A DNA stretch of 64,000 nt from Streptomyces sp. NBC_00576 (GTDB lineage: Bacteria > Actinomycetota > Actinomycetes > Streptomycetales > Streptomycetaceae), in the NCBI RefSeq assembly GCF_036345175.1, contig NZ_CP107780.1, positions 992,001 through 1,056,000 of the forward strand, written 5' to 3'. Shown piece after piece: positions 27,712 to 36,134 of the stretch. Position 1 is the first letter of the stretch. Every line of letters begins with the position of its first letter. A program made the translations under genes and the position numbers. The notes under the pieces are model-generated. The model saw nothing but the letters and a program-made list of their open reading frames with translations. It was not told the DNA's origin and searched no databases.

Positions 27712-28055
27712 AACTCGCCCGGCACCGACGAGCACCGAGCTTCTGACCGACCCTGCCTCATGGCGGTCAGTACACAGGGGCCTGGGCCGTCTCCCGACAC
27801 CCGAGGTCACCGGGCAGCACTTCCGGATCCTCGTGTCCAGCCAGCGTCCAGAATTCGACGTCCAGACGCTCGCACAGCCCACCCACGACGCCATCCTCCA
27901 GCCATGGGACGATACGTCTGCGCAGGTCAGAGTGTCCTCAACTAACGCCGATGGCAGCGGAGTCGAACTCACGAGCAACGGATTCAGCCCCGTGGACCAA
28001 CGCCCTGAATCCGCACCCCAGATGAGACGTTTCCGCAGTTCACAGGAGTGCACGG
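27712..28055. other. Gene-free stretch
   Basis: After about 80 bases that repeat the flank of the 16896 VapC copy, nothing recognisable is seen up to the tRNA fragment. Confidence 0.4.
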
Positions 28056-28100
28056 TGGGGCGGGTGGGACTCGAACCCACGGCCGACGGATTATGAGTCC
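28056..28100 (-). tRNA. tRNA(CAU) 3'-half, probable attachment-site remnant
   Basis: Read on the minus strand this is the 3' half of a tRNA: anticodon loop CTCATAA (CAU), variable loop, a perfect T-arm (GTGGG TTCGAGT CCCAC) and acceptor strand CCGCCCC-A. The 5' half is absent: upstream sequence offers no GGGGCGG acceptor strand and no D-arm. A bare 3' half is the usual footprint of an integrative element that recombined into a tRNA gene, leaving the intact copy at its other end. The polarity predicts the element lies toward higher coordinates. No intact partner was found in the window. Confidence 0.7.
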
Positions 28101-28438
28101 TTTGAGGATCTTCCCCACCCGTCCCGATCCTGCTCTGGTTTTCGCGTTTTCGCAGGTCAGGAAAGCGAAGGTGTCCCGTCTCTACTTTGGCTTTCCTGAT
28201 CCATACCGATCCTTCTGTCCACTACGCGTCCACTGGACGTCTTCATCGGAACGTCCGCGCACATCCACACCACGCACCGAGCGAGAGAACCGCAGGTCTC
28301 ATCACTGCCCGCCGGGTACTTCAGCTCCCTGCGCAGCTGATTCCCCTTCCAACGTCCAAACGTTCCGCCCCGGCACTCGGGGCAGAGCCTGTGCGGCCGT
28401 TTTCACATCTGCTACAGCCGTCGACCTCACGGCAGCAT
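28101..28438. other. Gene-free stretch between tRNA fragment and CRISPR repeats
   Basis: No gene seen. The first bases replace the missing 5' half of the tRNA. Confidence 0.4.
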
Positions 28439-28589
28439 CGGTTCACCTCCGCTTTCGCGGAGAGCACCACGTCATCGATCACCGAAGTCACCACGCTCCC
28501 GGTTCACCTCCGCTTGCGCGGAGAGCACGGCACCGACGAGGCTCGGTCGTGGGATGCCGACGGTTCAACTCCGCCGAAGCTCATGGGCG
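28439..28589 (-). CRISPR. Orphan CRISPR mini-array, type I-E-like geometry
   Basis: Two 29-base repeats (28439-28467 and 28500-28528) differ at one loop base. A third, half-degenerate repeat starts at 28561. The period is exactly 61 bases, giving two 32-base spacers, the standard type I-E arrangement. Each repeat contains the dyad CTCCGC-N4-GCGGAG. On the minus strand the repeat begins GTGCTC and ends GTGAACCG, as actinobacterial I-E repeats do, so transcription is probably leftward. In that orientation the degenerate copy is the first one and has kept its 3' half. No cas genes are in the window. Confidence 0.75.
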
Positions 28590-28692
28590 TGCCTGGGGAG
28601 CCCGGAGTTGCTCCCCAGAAACCGGGCCTTCCGCCAGTTTGTGCATGCCGACGGCTGGCCGCAACTTGCGATGGGAATTTTGGGCCGGTGCC

Positions 28693-28857
28693 TCAAGACT
28701 GATCCTTAAGTTCGTCGACCACGGTGAAACCCAGTTCACGGAGCACTGATACTGAGTGTCCGAAGCCGTGGGCCTCCAGAAAGGCGCCGCGGCCCCGCCG
28801 GTCGAACTCTTCGATTGCCTGCATGACCGTTGAAGCAGTGATGTCTGTGAGCGCCAT
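28693..28857 (-). pseudogene. ScoMcrA-like N-terminal domain fragment
   Basis: A 54-residue frame reads MALTDITASTVMQAIEEFDR then RGRGAFLEAHGFG, resembling the N-terminal head found on actinobacterial HNH-type, modification-dependent endonucleases of the ScoMcrA kind. It then ends with VLRELGFTVVDELKDQS and a stop, far short of the several hundred residues expected. TATCGT lies 7 bases before the ATG, so it could be a leaderless transcript. A GTG at 28881 is an alternative start. A truncated gene is more likely than a real small protein. Confidence 0.5.
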
Positions 28858-29107
28858 GGTGCGAACGATAGGACACACCACTGACCCTTTCTGGATGGGT
28901 TGCTTCCTGTAGGTGGCGTTGTGCGGTCAGGGGTGAACACGACTGCCTGGGGGTCTGAGGCGGAGGCGGCGGAGGCCCTGGAGGGTCGTCGCCGACGTCG
29001 TGCGCTGAGAGGCCGACGGGGCAAGAGTTCCGGGGTGGGCCATCGTCTGACGCTGACGTGGCCCCTGACATTTCGTCAGGGGCCACTTGTCGCGAGAGAG
29101 GTTGCGG

Positions 29108-31486
29108 TTACCGGTCGGCCCGGCCACCCGCGATCTGCTGCCGCTCACGCTGCACCCTCTGCACCACTTCGGGCTTGACGTGGCGTCCTTCCAGGGTCTG
29201 GGCGAGTCCGTCCAGCAGTTGGGTCGCTGAGTCGCGTCGGCCCAGTTCCTCCAGGCCGACCGCGCAGCGCGTGACGTCCTGCGTCAGGCGGATGTGGCCG
29301 AAGGTGTTCGCCGCAGCGTCGAAGTCACCGTATGCGCGCTCGGCCAGTTGCCGACCGGCCTCCGCGTCGGTTCCCCTGGCCTCGATGCTCGCCGTGCCGT
29401 TCCGGGTCGTGAGGACCTTGCCGGGGACGGCAGTTGCGGTGGCCAGGCATGCGGCCGAGTGCTTGGCCACTGCCGCGTCGGGGATCCGTTCGGTGACCTC
29501 GCGCAGCACGTCGTTGGCGTCGTCCAGGACGCGGCTGCCGCCCAGTGCGAGGACGCGTCCCACGGTGTCGGTGAACACGTCGTCCGCGAGGCGTTCCTGT
29601 TCGCGGCTGGCCGGACGCTTCACTCGGACGGTGATCGGGTCCGCCAGGATCTGGCCGCCAGACGCGCCGTCGGCGGAGGGCGACGCGCCGTCGTGGGCAG
29701 CCCGCAGCGCCGCGTACACCCTGTAGGCGCCGGGCTCGGAGATCTGCCAGCCGCCGAGGCCCGAGGAGAGGACGACCTGCTCGTACAGCGATTCGTTCGG
29801 CTGCAACAGGACGGGCTCGGGGCGCAGGCAGTAGCGCAGGTACGGCTGGACCACACGGGCCTCTGTCGTGCCCTCGCGCTGGACGAGGATGCTGAGGTTG
29901 TCGCTGCGCAGCGTCGCGCGGTCCACCATCGCGGGGACGCCGGTGGTGTTGGTCAGCTTCAGCTCGCCGATCACGGGCTCCAGCATGGCGAACCGGTACG
30001 CGCCCTCCCGGTCGGCACTGCGGTTGAACCGCAGCGTGAGTTCCAGCGACCCGGTGCCGGCACTGCGTCGTGCCTGCTCGAAGCCGTGGTGGTCGAACCA
30101 GGGGATGTTGCCTTGCTGCACGAATCGCGCGGGAGCATGCCGCAGGAAGCGGAGTTCGTCCTCCGAGAAGAAGAACCGGAAATCCGAGAAGAACGCCTGC
30201 GGTCCGCCGTTGAAGCGGTGCGGGTAGTTCATGAAGCTGAGCGCCTCGGGCTCGTCCCGCAGCGGAATCCAGGGCGTGGGCAGCGACTTCTGCCAGGAGT
30301 GCGCGAGGTTGAAGCAGTGACCGATCTCGTGCACCGCCGTCCAGAAGCGCATCCGCCGCACATACGCCTCGGGGTCGGGGTCGTTCGGCGGTTGCTCGGA
30401 GATGAACGACTTGGAGAACACCGCGCAGCCCTGCCGTTGGGCGGTGCCGATGTCGTCGAACATGATGCCGCCCAGGCCGGGACCCATGTCGTGCTGTCCG
30501 GCGAACAGCGTCCACACCTGCCACTGGGCGAGGCCCTGTCCGGAAGGACCGGGCTTCCACTCGGACCAGTGCTGCTGCATGGCGTCGTGCATCTCGATGT
30601 CGGACCACGTGCCGTTCACGGAGGCCGAGAGCGGAATCACGTTGCTGCCCCGGGTACGGGTGACGTGAATACCCTGTCGGCTGAACGCGTCCTCCACGGT
30701 GAGTTTGATGTTCGGGAGGTCGGCTGGCCGCACCGGGTGGTCGTGCAACTCGTACTCGTCGGTCTGTTCGGCGTCGGAGACCCTGTCGTACTCGATCCCG
30801 ACCTCACGGAAATGCGGCGTGACGTGCGAGTAGCGGGCCACCTCGTCTGGGGCGTCCGGCCGTAGGAAGGTCACCAGCGCGCCCATGTGCTGCAGTGGCG
30901 GGTTGCCGGTGAGCCGAAGCCGGATCGCGGTGCCGGGCCGCAGGGACGTGTTGCCGTCGCGGTACCCGATCGGTCCGGTGTACGAGCCGTTCGGCTCCTT
31001 GCGGACCTTGGCGATCCAGGTGAGCCGACCGCTGGTGAGCCGCCAGATCGTACCGGAGACCGTCATGGTGGGAGCCGGGCCGTCCACGTCCACGCGCAGC
31101 TCCTCGAAGGAGACGGCGGCGCTGTCGGGCGCGGCCATCTCGGTCTGAGCCTGGGCCTGCCCGGACACGATCTGCTGCAGGGTGGCCTGTTCGCCGTCGC
31201 CCGGCGACACGGCCGACGTCAGGGGAAAGCCGACCGCTCCCGTCGCGACCGCTCCCGCCTCGGCGGCGGGACCGGTCGCGACGGCCTGCCCCCCGTTCCC
31301 GGCCGGGACGGGGCGGTTGTCGCGCCGGTATACACCGCTGCGCCGTGTCGTCGCGATGCCTTCGGCTTCTCGTGCTGTCTCATACCCGATCTGCTCTTCG
31401 CCGCCCAGACGGCGGGAGATCGTGCCCATCACTGCGGTGACGAGTTGGTCGAACTCGCTGCGCGGGCTGGATTCCTGCGTGGTCAT
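29108..31486 (-). CDS. Metzincin-type zinc metalloprotease without a signal peptide
   Basis: A 792-residue protein from the ATG at 31486, which has an ideal GGAGG site 6 bases upstream; longer frames upstream are unsupported. The zinc motif HEIGHCFNLAH (His386, Glu387, His390, His396) and a Met-turn SFMNYP (Met419) define a metzincin catalytic domain. About 300 residues of low-complexity and beta-rich sequence precede it, and beta-domains plus a helical C-terminus follow (DVTRCAVGLEELGRRDSATQ). No signal peptide or membrane helix is seen, unusual for this class. A 99-residue protein gene lies upstream on the same strand. The setting is a mobile-element remnant. The substrate is unknown; export by another machine is possible. 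Confidence 0.88.
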   Translation of the reverse strand: MTTQESSPRSEFDQLVTAVMGTISRRLGGEEQIGYETAREAEGIATTRRSGVYRRDNRPVPAGNGGQAVATGPAAEAGAVATGAVGFPLTSAVSPGDGEQATLQQIVSGQAQAQTEMAAPDSAAVSFEELRVDVDGPAPTMTVSGTIWRLTSGRLTWIAKVRKEPNGSYTGPIGYRDGNTSLRPGTAIRLRLTGNPPLQHMGALVTFLRPDAPDEVARYSHVTPHFREVGIEYDRVSDAEQTDEYELHDHPVRPADLPNIKLTVEDAFSRQGIHVTRTRGSNVIPLSASVNGTWSDIEMHDAMQQHWSEWKPGPSGQGLAQWQVWTLFAGQHDMGPGLGGIMFDDIGTAQRQGCAVFSKSFISEQPPNDPDPEAYVRRMRFWTAVHEIGHCFNLAHSWQKSLPTPWIPLRDEPEALSFMNYPHRFNGGPQAFFSDFRFFFSEDELRFLRHAPARFVQQGNIPWFDHHGFEQARRSAGTGSLELTLRFNRSADREGAYRFAMLEPVIGELKLTNTTGVPAMVDRATLRSDNLSILVQREGTTEARVVQPYLRYCLRPEPVLLQPNESLYEQVVLSSGLGGWQISEPGAYRVYAALRAAHDGASPSADGASGGQILADPITVRVKRPASREQERLADDVFTDTVGRVLALGGSRVLDDANDVLREVTERIPDAAVAKHSAACLATATAVPGKVLTTRNGTASIEARGTDAEAGRQLAERAYGDFDAAANTFGHIRLTQDVTRCAVGLEELGRRDSATQLLDGLAQTLEGRHVKPEVVQRVQRERQQIAGGRADR

Positions 31487-31863
31487 GTTGCCTCCTGCTT
31501 CCGACATTGCGGAGCATGCGCGGGTGAAGGGGGACGTTGAACGGCTGGAAGCCCAGACCGTTCGGGACTTGAGAACGTGGACACGTGGGACGCCGACCCG
31601 CGAACCTGGAGCCAACACGAGCGGCTGGTTGAGGCGTCGTTCGGCGGACGCAGCGCCGGACACGCGAAACGCACGGGGAGGCCCGATAAACGCGCTTGTT
31701 CCCACTGGTCAGTGAAAGCCCGCCGAAGGCGAGGCGCAACCGGACCGCCGGTGGCCGGACCCTCGTGGCGCAGGGTCGTGAGTGGAACCGGAATTGGCCT
31801 GCAGGAAGGAGGGTGTCGAGCAGAGATTGCACGGGGACCATCAATCCCGCGCGGGAACGGGTA
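31487..31863. other. Gene-free gap between metalloprotease and its upstream partner
   Basis: About 375 bases with no convincing frame. A separate promoter for the metalloprotease could lie here, but none stands out. Confidence 0.4.
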
Positions 31864-32163
31864 TCAGAGGTAGCCGGGGAGGTCGCCGCCGGTCACGGCC
31901 TGCAGGCTGCCGTCGGCAGCGAGGCTGATCCGGACCGATCTGGTGACACCTGGGTCGACACGCATGTTCAGACGGTCGGTTGCGTCGACCCGTACATCGA
32001 TCGAGTGGTCCCCCTCCGACAGGCGGAGGGGGATAGACCGGGCGAGACCGATCTGCAGCCGAGTGCGTACGTCGGGATCGTCCAGGACGACGTCTCCATC
32101 CACGACGACCACGATGTGCTGGCCCCGGAAGCCTTCCTCCAGCGCGATGGTCAGCTCACTCAT
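31864..32163 (-). CDS. Small beta-rich protein, function unknown
   Basis: A 99-residue protein preceded by GGAGGG 6 bases before the ATG. It has no signal peptide. The sequence alternates hydrophobic and polar residues (QHIVVVVDGDVVLDDPDVRT, GDHSIDVRVDATDRLNMRVD) as in a small immunoglobulin-like or PEGA-like beta-sandwich. It is on the same strand as the metzincin and directly upstream, so it is a plausible partner, chaperone or inhibitor. That link rests on position only. Confidence 0.7.
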   Translation of the reverse strand: MSELTIALEEGFRGQHIVVVVDGDVVLDDPDVRTRLQIGLARSIPLRLSEGDHSIDVRVDATDRLNMRVDPGVTRSVRISLAADGSLQAVTGGDLPGYL

Positions 32164-32550
32164 GACTTGCCCTCCATCGGTGGCTCATCGTCCGGGCTCC
32201 AGTGCGGCCATACTCATGCACCCTGTGGACGGCAGCAACCGCCGTGCACAGGTCAGGCTGTGCGTTGCCGCAGACATGCGGTACGCGAACCTGAAGACAA
32301 CCTCTGTGCGGAACGTGCTACGCCGCCTGAGGTACAGGGTGCCCGCCGCAGTCTGCTGACCGAGGGACACGGCTGCCGTCTGATCCTGGACCTCGACACC
32401 ACGCTGGTCGCCTGCCACTCGAGAAAGCGCAGGCCGCACCCGCCACCAGATACGCCCATGAGAACCACTGACAGCCGCAGTGATCGCTAGACCATCAGGC
32501 CCGGATGACACCACAACACCACGTATGCACACCCGCGTTCGCGGCTTAGT
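32164..32550. other. Gap holding an IS1380 scrap
   Basis: Apart from the transposase scrap at 32365-32440, nothing is recognisable in this stretch. Confidence 0.4.
32365..32440 (+). pseudogene. IS1380-family transposase fragment
   Basis: GCRLILDLDTTLVACHSRK matches the strand carrying the first catalytic Asp of IS1380 transposases (DLDxTLV-HSEK). Only about 25 residues remain. A later portion of the same family survives separately at 16769. Confidence 0.55.
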
Positions 32551-34028
32551 CCCAATGCTGTTGCTTTAAGGGTCTGCGGGTTGGGGTCGTTTGATGTGGA
32601 TGGCTTGAGCGCCGGCGCGGGTGGGTTGTGGCCAGTGATGGTGTTCAGGCCGTTTGAGCCAGTAGTTGGACATCTTGCGCTTCACGACGCGGGGCTGGCT
32701 GCGCAGGCGTCTGACGGGCAGGAGTCTTTCCAGGAGATCCTCTTGAAGGACTTGCAGTGCTTGGACCAGGAGCTCAGGGGGAAAAGCCGCCCGGGGTGAC
32801 GGTCACGCTACGCCGGGCGGAGCGCAGAGTTTCGGTGAACGAGATGCGGTCGGGGTCGAGTTGACGGGTGGCCGCGGTTCTCAGCATCAGTTCCCGCAGC
32901 GCGTGATGGACCAGCAGATGGGCCCAGATCTGCTGGAGGACACCGTCCGGCGTCTTGCTGCTGAGCACGACCTTCGCACCGCGCTGGTAGGTCTTGATCT
33001 CAGCGAAAACGGACTCGATCTCCCAGCGCTCACGATAGAGCGCGGCCAGCTGCCGGGCCGGATAACGGCGGGGGTCCACAAGAGTGGTGACCAGGCGGAA
33101 GTCGCCGGCCACAGCAGCGCCGCCGGTGTCTTTGAGCTGGTAGGCGATGACGCGGACCGGCACCGGGTCACGCTTGGCCCGGTCGGTGCCGGCGTGGATG
33201 TCGGAGAGCCATGACCCGTCACGAAGCAGCTTGCGCACGGGCAGAACGCGGTTGGCCGGCACCCGCCACAACAGGTCGGCACCGGTGGCGGTGAAGGCCC
33301 GCCACAGCGGGACGCCCAGGAACTCTCGGTCCGCAAGAACCAATTGGCCCGCACCGCACGACCGTGGCAGCCGGCCGACCAGGGTGACTTCCCCGGTCCG
33401 GCAGCCGGCCAGTTCCGCGTCCAGCACCGCGTGGCTGCCCACTTCCACCAGCGCCGCCATCCGCACCTGAACGAAGGCACTCCGGCCCGTTCCGCGGCCG
33501 TTGCCGGGACGGCCGAAGGCTGCCTGGTTGGCTTCGGTGTCGGCGACGTCCCAGCAGGTCCCGTCGACGGCCAGCAGCCGCAAGCCCCGCCAGAACGCCC
33601 CGGGCGTCGACTCGGTCGCCATCGGCTTCGCCATCGGCTTCGCTGTCGCCGCGAACAACACCTGAAGCGGCTCAAAACCCAGCCGCTGCCGGGCCCGGAA
33701 CAGTGATGACTTCGCCGGAACGTGCCAGTCACCCAGCAGCCCCAGGCCCCGCAGCCCCGCCACCAGGTGTCGCATGACCTCGAGATACGGAGCAGGCGAG
33801 AACAGCGCCAGCCCCAACACGAAGTACACCACCAACCGCGCAGGAAGCAGTCGCCTTCGTTGCTCTGAACGTCCGCACGCGGCCACCACCCGGTCCACCA
33901 ACCCCGGCGGATACACCCAGGTCAACAAGCCAAGACCCGATAAGTCAGACGCACTCGCAGCCACCCGCACCACCCCCGGCACCCACTCCCAACCACCCTA
34001 CGCCCACGGCAAAAGCAACGGCATTGGG
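32551..34028 (-). mobile_element. IS4-family insertion sequence
   Basis: Terminal inverted repeats CCCAATGCTGTTGCTTT (32551-32567) and AAAGCAACGGCATTGGG (34012-34028) match at 16 of 17 positions and bracket one transposase gene on the minus strand. CTTAG occurs on both flanks (32545-32549 and 34029-34033) and may be the target duplication, with one base of uncertainty at the left edge. The right end abuts an IS5 element. Confidence 0.8.
32566..33982 (-). pseudogene. IS4-family DDE transposase with a one-base frameshift near its C-terminus
   Basis: The main frame (402 residues, 33982 to 32774) holds the DDE residues: LLAVDGTCWD, LVLADREFLG and the YREK-type motif YRERWEIESVFAEIK. It ends prematurely at a TGA after GGFSP. 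Removing one C from the run of five at about 32790 restores a further 70 residues (ELLVQALQVLQEDLLERLLP ... KRPQPADP) up to the TAA at 32566, the natural C-terminus. It may be a mutation, a sequencing slip, or less likely programmed slippage. The catalytic core is complete. Confidence 0.8.
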
Positions 34029-34032
34029 CTTA

Positions 34033-34898
34033 GACCGTGTCCTATGTGGTGAGGCGGACGTATCGCTTGAAGCAGCAGAGGGCGGCCGCGAGGCCGAGGA
34101 AGGCCAGGTAGTTGCGGGGGTGGTGTTCGTAGCGGTGGTTGAGTCGTCGGTAGCCGGTCAGCCAGGACATGGTGCGCTCGATGACCCATCTGCGGCGACC
34201 GAGTCGTTCGCTGGACTCGATTCCCTTCCGCGCGATACGGACTCCAATATGCTTGCCCCATAACCACTTTCGCAGGTGAGGGACGTCGTAGGCCTTGTCT
34301 GCGTGCAGGCGTTGGGGCTTGAAGTGGCGGCCGCGATGGGGGTCGTGTCTCGTTTGGTGACCCTCGACCATGGGCTTCAGTGCGAGGCTGTCGTGGACGT
34401 TGGCCGCGGAGATGCCGACGACCATGGGCAGTCCGTTCGCGTCCGACAGGACGTGCATCTTGGAACCCGGCTTGCCCCGGTCCACGGGGCTTGGACCTGT
34501 GTGTTCGCCCCCTTTTTCGCCCTGACGTGGGCGGAGTCGAGGACTGCTCGGGAGAGGTCCAGGAGGCCGGCATCGTCGAGCCGGTGAGGGATCTCCTCGT
34601 GCAGGCGGCCCCACACCCCAGCCCGCGACCAGATCACGAACCGCCGGTGCGCGGTCGACTTTGAAATCCCGAAACACGGCGGCAACGCCCGCCAGGCACA
34701 CCCGCTGACCAGCACGTAGATGATCGCCGCGAACAGCGTCTCATCAGGCGTGTCCTGCGTTCCGCCGCCCTGCCGCCGCACTTTGGACGGCGGGATCAGC
34801 GGCTTCGCGATCTCCCACAGCCCGTCCGGAACAATCCAACTCCACGTATCCCGCCCCATGATCAGGCCAACGATCGCCTCACCACATAGGACACGGTC
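34033..34898 (-). mobile_element. IS5-family (IS427-like) insertion sequence, intact
   Basis: Perfect terminal inverted repeats of at least 22 bp (34033-34054 and 34877-34898, tip GACCGTGTCC) are flanked on both sides by the trinucleotide TTA (34030-34032 and 34899-34901), the expected target duplication. The 866-bp element contains one frameshifted transposase. Perfect ends suggest recent arrival. Confidence 0.9.
34042..34859 (-). CDS. IS5-family transposase, two frames joined by a frameshift
   Basis: The first frame (34859 to 34377) gives the DNA-binding N-terminus and the first catalytic region (WSWIVPDGLWEIAKPLIPPS, AVLDSAHVRAKKG). The second frame (ending at 34042) continues with GPSPVDRGKPGSKMHVLSDA, the second Asp region ADKAYDVPHLRKWL and the Glu motif RRRWVIERTMSWL. 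The switch occurs in an A/G-rich run near 34505-34520. IS427-group elements commonly make their transposase by programmed frameshifting at such a site, so it is treated as functional. Confidence 0.82.
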
Positions 34899-34934
34899 TT
34901 AGAAGCCATCTCATTTGGCTGGCTTGTTAGGCTC

Positions 34935-35749
34935 TTGGCTGTGGTGGGGATCGTTGAGCGGCTGGTGCCGGACGAGTTGTGGGCGCTGTTTCAGCGGGTG
35001 GTTCCGGAGGCGCCCTCACGGCTTCAGGGCGGTGGTCGGCGGCGGCACGGTGACCGTGAAGTGCTGGCTGCCATCGTGTTCGTGGCAACGTCCGGTTGCA
35101 CCTGGCAGCAGTTGCCGGCCGCGTCCTTCGGGCCGTCCGGCGCGACGGCTCACCGCCGCTTCACCGAGTGGACGAAGGCCAGGGTCTGGGCGAAGCTCCA
35201 CCGCCTTGTCCTTGACGAACTCGGCTCCCGCGGTGACCTGGACTGGTCTCGGTGTGCGATCGACTCAGTGAACATGCGCGCCCTGAAAAGGGGGACCTGA
35301 CAGGTCCGAATCCTGTCGACCGGGGCAAGTACGGCTCAAAGATCCACTTGATCACGGAGCGGACCGGTCTGCCCCTGTCCGTGGGAATATCGGGTGCCAA
35401 CGTCCATGACAGCCAGGCCCTGATCCCGCTCGTGAAGGGCATACCGCCGGTCCGCTCCCGCCGGGGACCCCGACGTCGCAAGCCCGACAAGCTTCATGCC
35501 GACAAGGGCTACGACTATGCCCACCTGCGGCGATGGTTAAGCAGCCGAGGCATCCGGCACCGTATCGCCCGCAAGGGAGTTGAGAGCTCCCAGCGGTTGG
35601 GACGTCACCGTTGGACGATCGAACGCACCATGTCCTGGCTCGCCGGCTGCCGCCGTCTCCACCGTCGTTATGAGCGCAAGGCCGAGCATTTCCTCGCTTT
35701 CACGAGCATCGCCTGCACCCTCATCTGTTACCGGCGGCTCGGCCGCTGA
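34935..35749 (+). CDS. IS5-family transposase, two frames joined by a frameshift
   Basis: The first frame (34935-35300) has VERLVPDELWALFQRVVPEA, VFVATSGCTWQQLP and the first Asp region WSRCAIDSVNMRALK. The second frame (to 35749) has GPNPVDRGKYGSKIHLITER, HADKGYDYAHLRRWL and the Glu motif RHRWTIERTMSWLAG. The shift lies in an A/G run near 35285-35300, as in the neighbouring IS. The 3' end overlaps the end of the convergent ankyrin gene by about 30 bases. Confidence 0.82.
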
Positions 35750-36083
35750 TGTGGGTCCGCAGCAGTTTCACCGCCAGGTCGTGGCCGTAGTGCTTGGCGA
35801 TGTCCATGGGGGTGCGACCGTCTGGATCGGCGAGCTCCGGGTCAGCCCCGAAGGCCAGCAGCACGGCAGTGGTGTGCACGGTCAACGGTTGGCCGCTCTG
35901 CAGGGAGCCGTCGCCCTCGGCGTCGATCGCGTGCGTCAGCAGCGTCATGTTGCTGAAGGCCTCATCAGGATCGGTACCGTGGGCCAGCAACCGGGCCAGG
36001 GTCTCGGCATCCTCGTGCTCGACCGCGTGATGCGCGGGTGTCCAGTAGTCGCTCACCAAGGCATTCAACCGCCACCACAGCAC
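35721..36083 (-). CDS. Ankyrin-repeat protein carried within the IS5 element
   Basis: A 120-residue cytoplasmic protein with ankyrin-type repeats: TPAHHAVEHEDAETLARLLA, HGTDPDEAFSNMTLLTHAID and LLAFGADPELADPDGRTPMD with IAKHYGHDLAVKLLRTH. It has no signal peptide. It lies between the transposase gene and the right terminal repeat, convergent with the transposase. Ankyrin repeats mediate protein binding; the partner is unknown. It may be a real passenger gene, or the IS ends may be misjudged and it may be a chromosomal gene. Confidence 0.8.
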   Translation of the reverse strand: MLWWRLNALVSDYWTPAHHAVEHEDAETLARLLAHGTDPDEAFSNMTLLTHAIDAEGDGSLQSGQPLTVHTTAVLLAFGADPELADPDGRTPMDIAKHYGHDLAVKLLRTHISGRAAGNR

Positions 36084-36134
36084 GTCTGCCAGCGACTATC
36101 TACACAGTCATCCACCAATTGAGATGACGTCTTA

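Larger units (their letters stand above)
34902..36131 (+). mobile_element. IS5-family insertion sequence with an ankyrin gene inside its ends
   Basis: The left end GAAGCCATCTCATTTGG (34902-34918) and the reverse complement of the right end (36115-36131, GACGTCATCTCAATTGG) match at 14 of 17 positions. TTA flanks both sides (34899-34901 shared with the previous IS, and 36132-36134). Between the ends are a transposase (plus strand) and, converging on it, a complete ankyrin-repeat gene (minus strand). At 1230 bp it is about 350 bp longer than an ordinary IS5/IS427 element. Confidence 0.65.

Noticed and set aside
28018..28120. An intact tRNA gene
   Set aside because: The 3' half is perfect but no 5' acceptor strand or D-arm can be found, so it was called a fragment.
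29294..30865. A 523-codon plus-strand frame antisense to the metzincin gene
   Set aside because: No protein features; the minus strand has the zinc motif, Met-turn and a strong ribosome site.
34033..35749. Calling both IS5 transposases pseudogenes because of the frame change
   Set aside because: Both shifts are at an A/G run in the same relative place, as in IS427-type elements that use programmed frameshifting.
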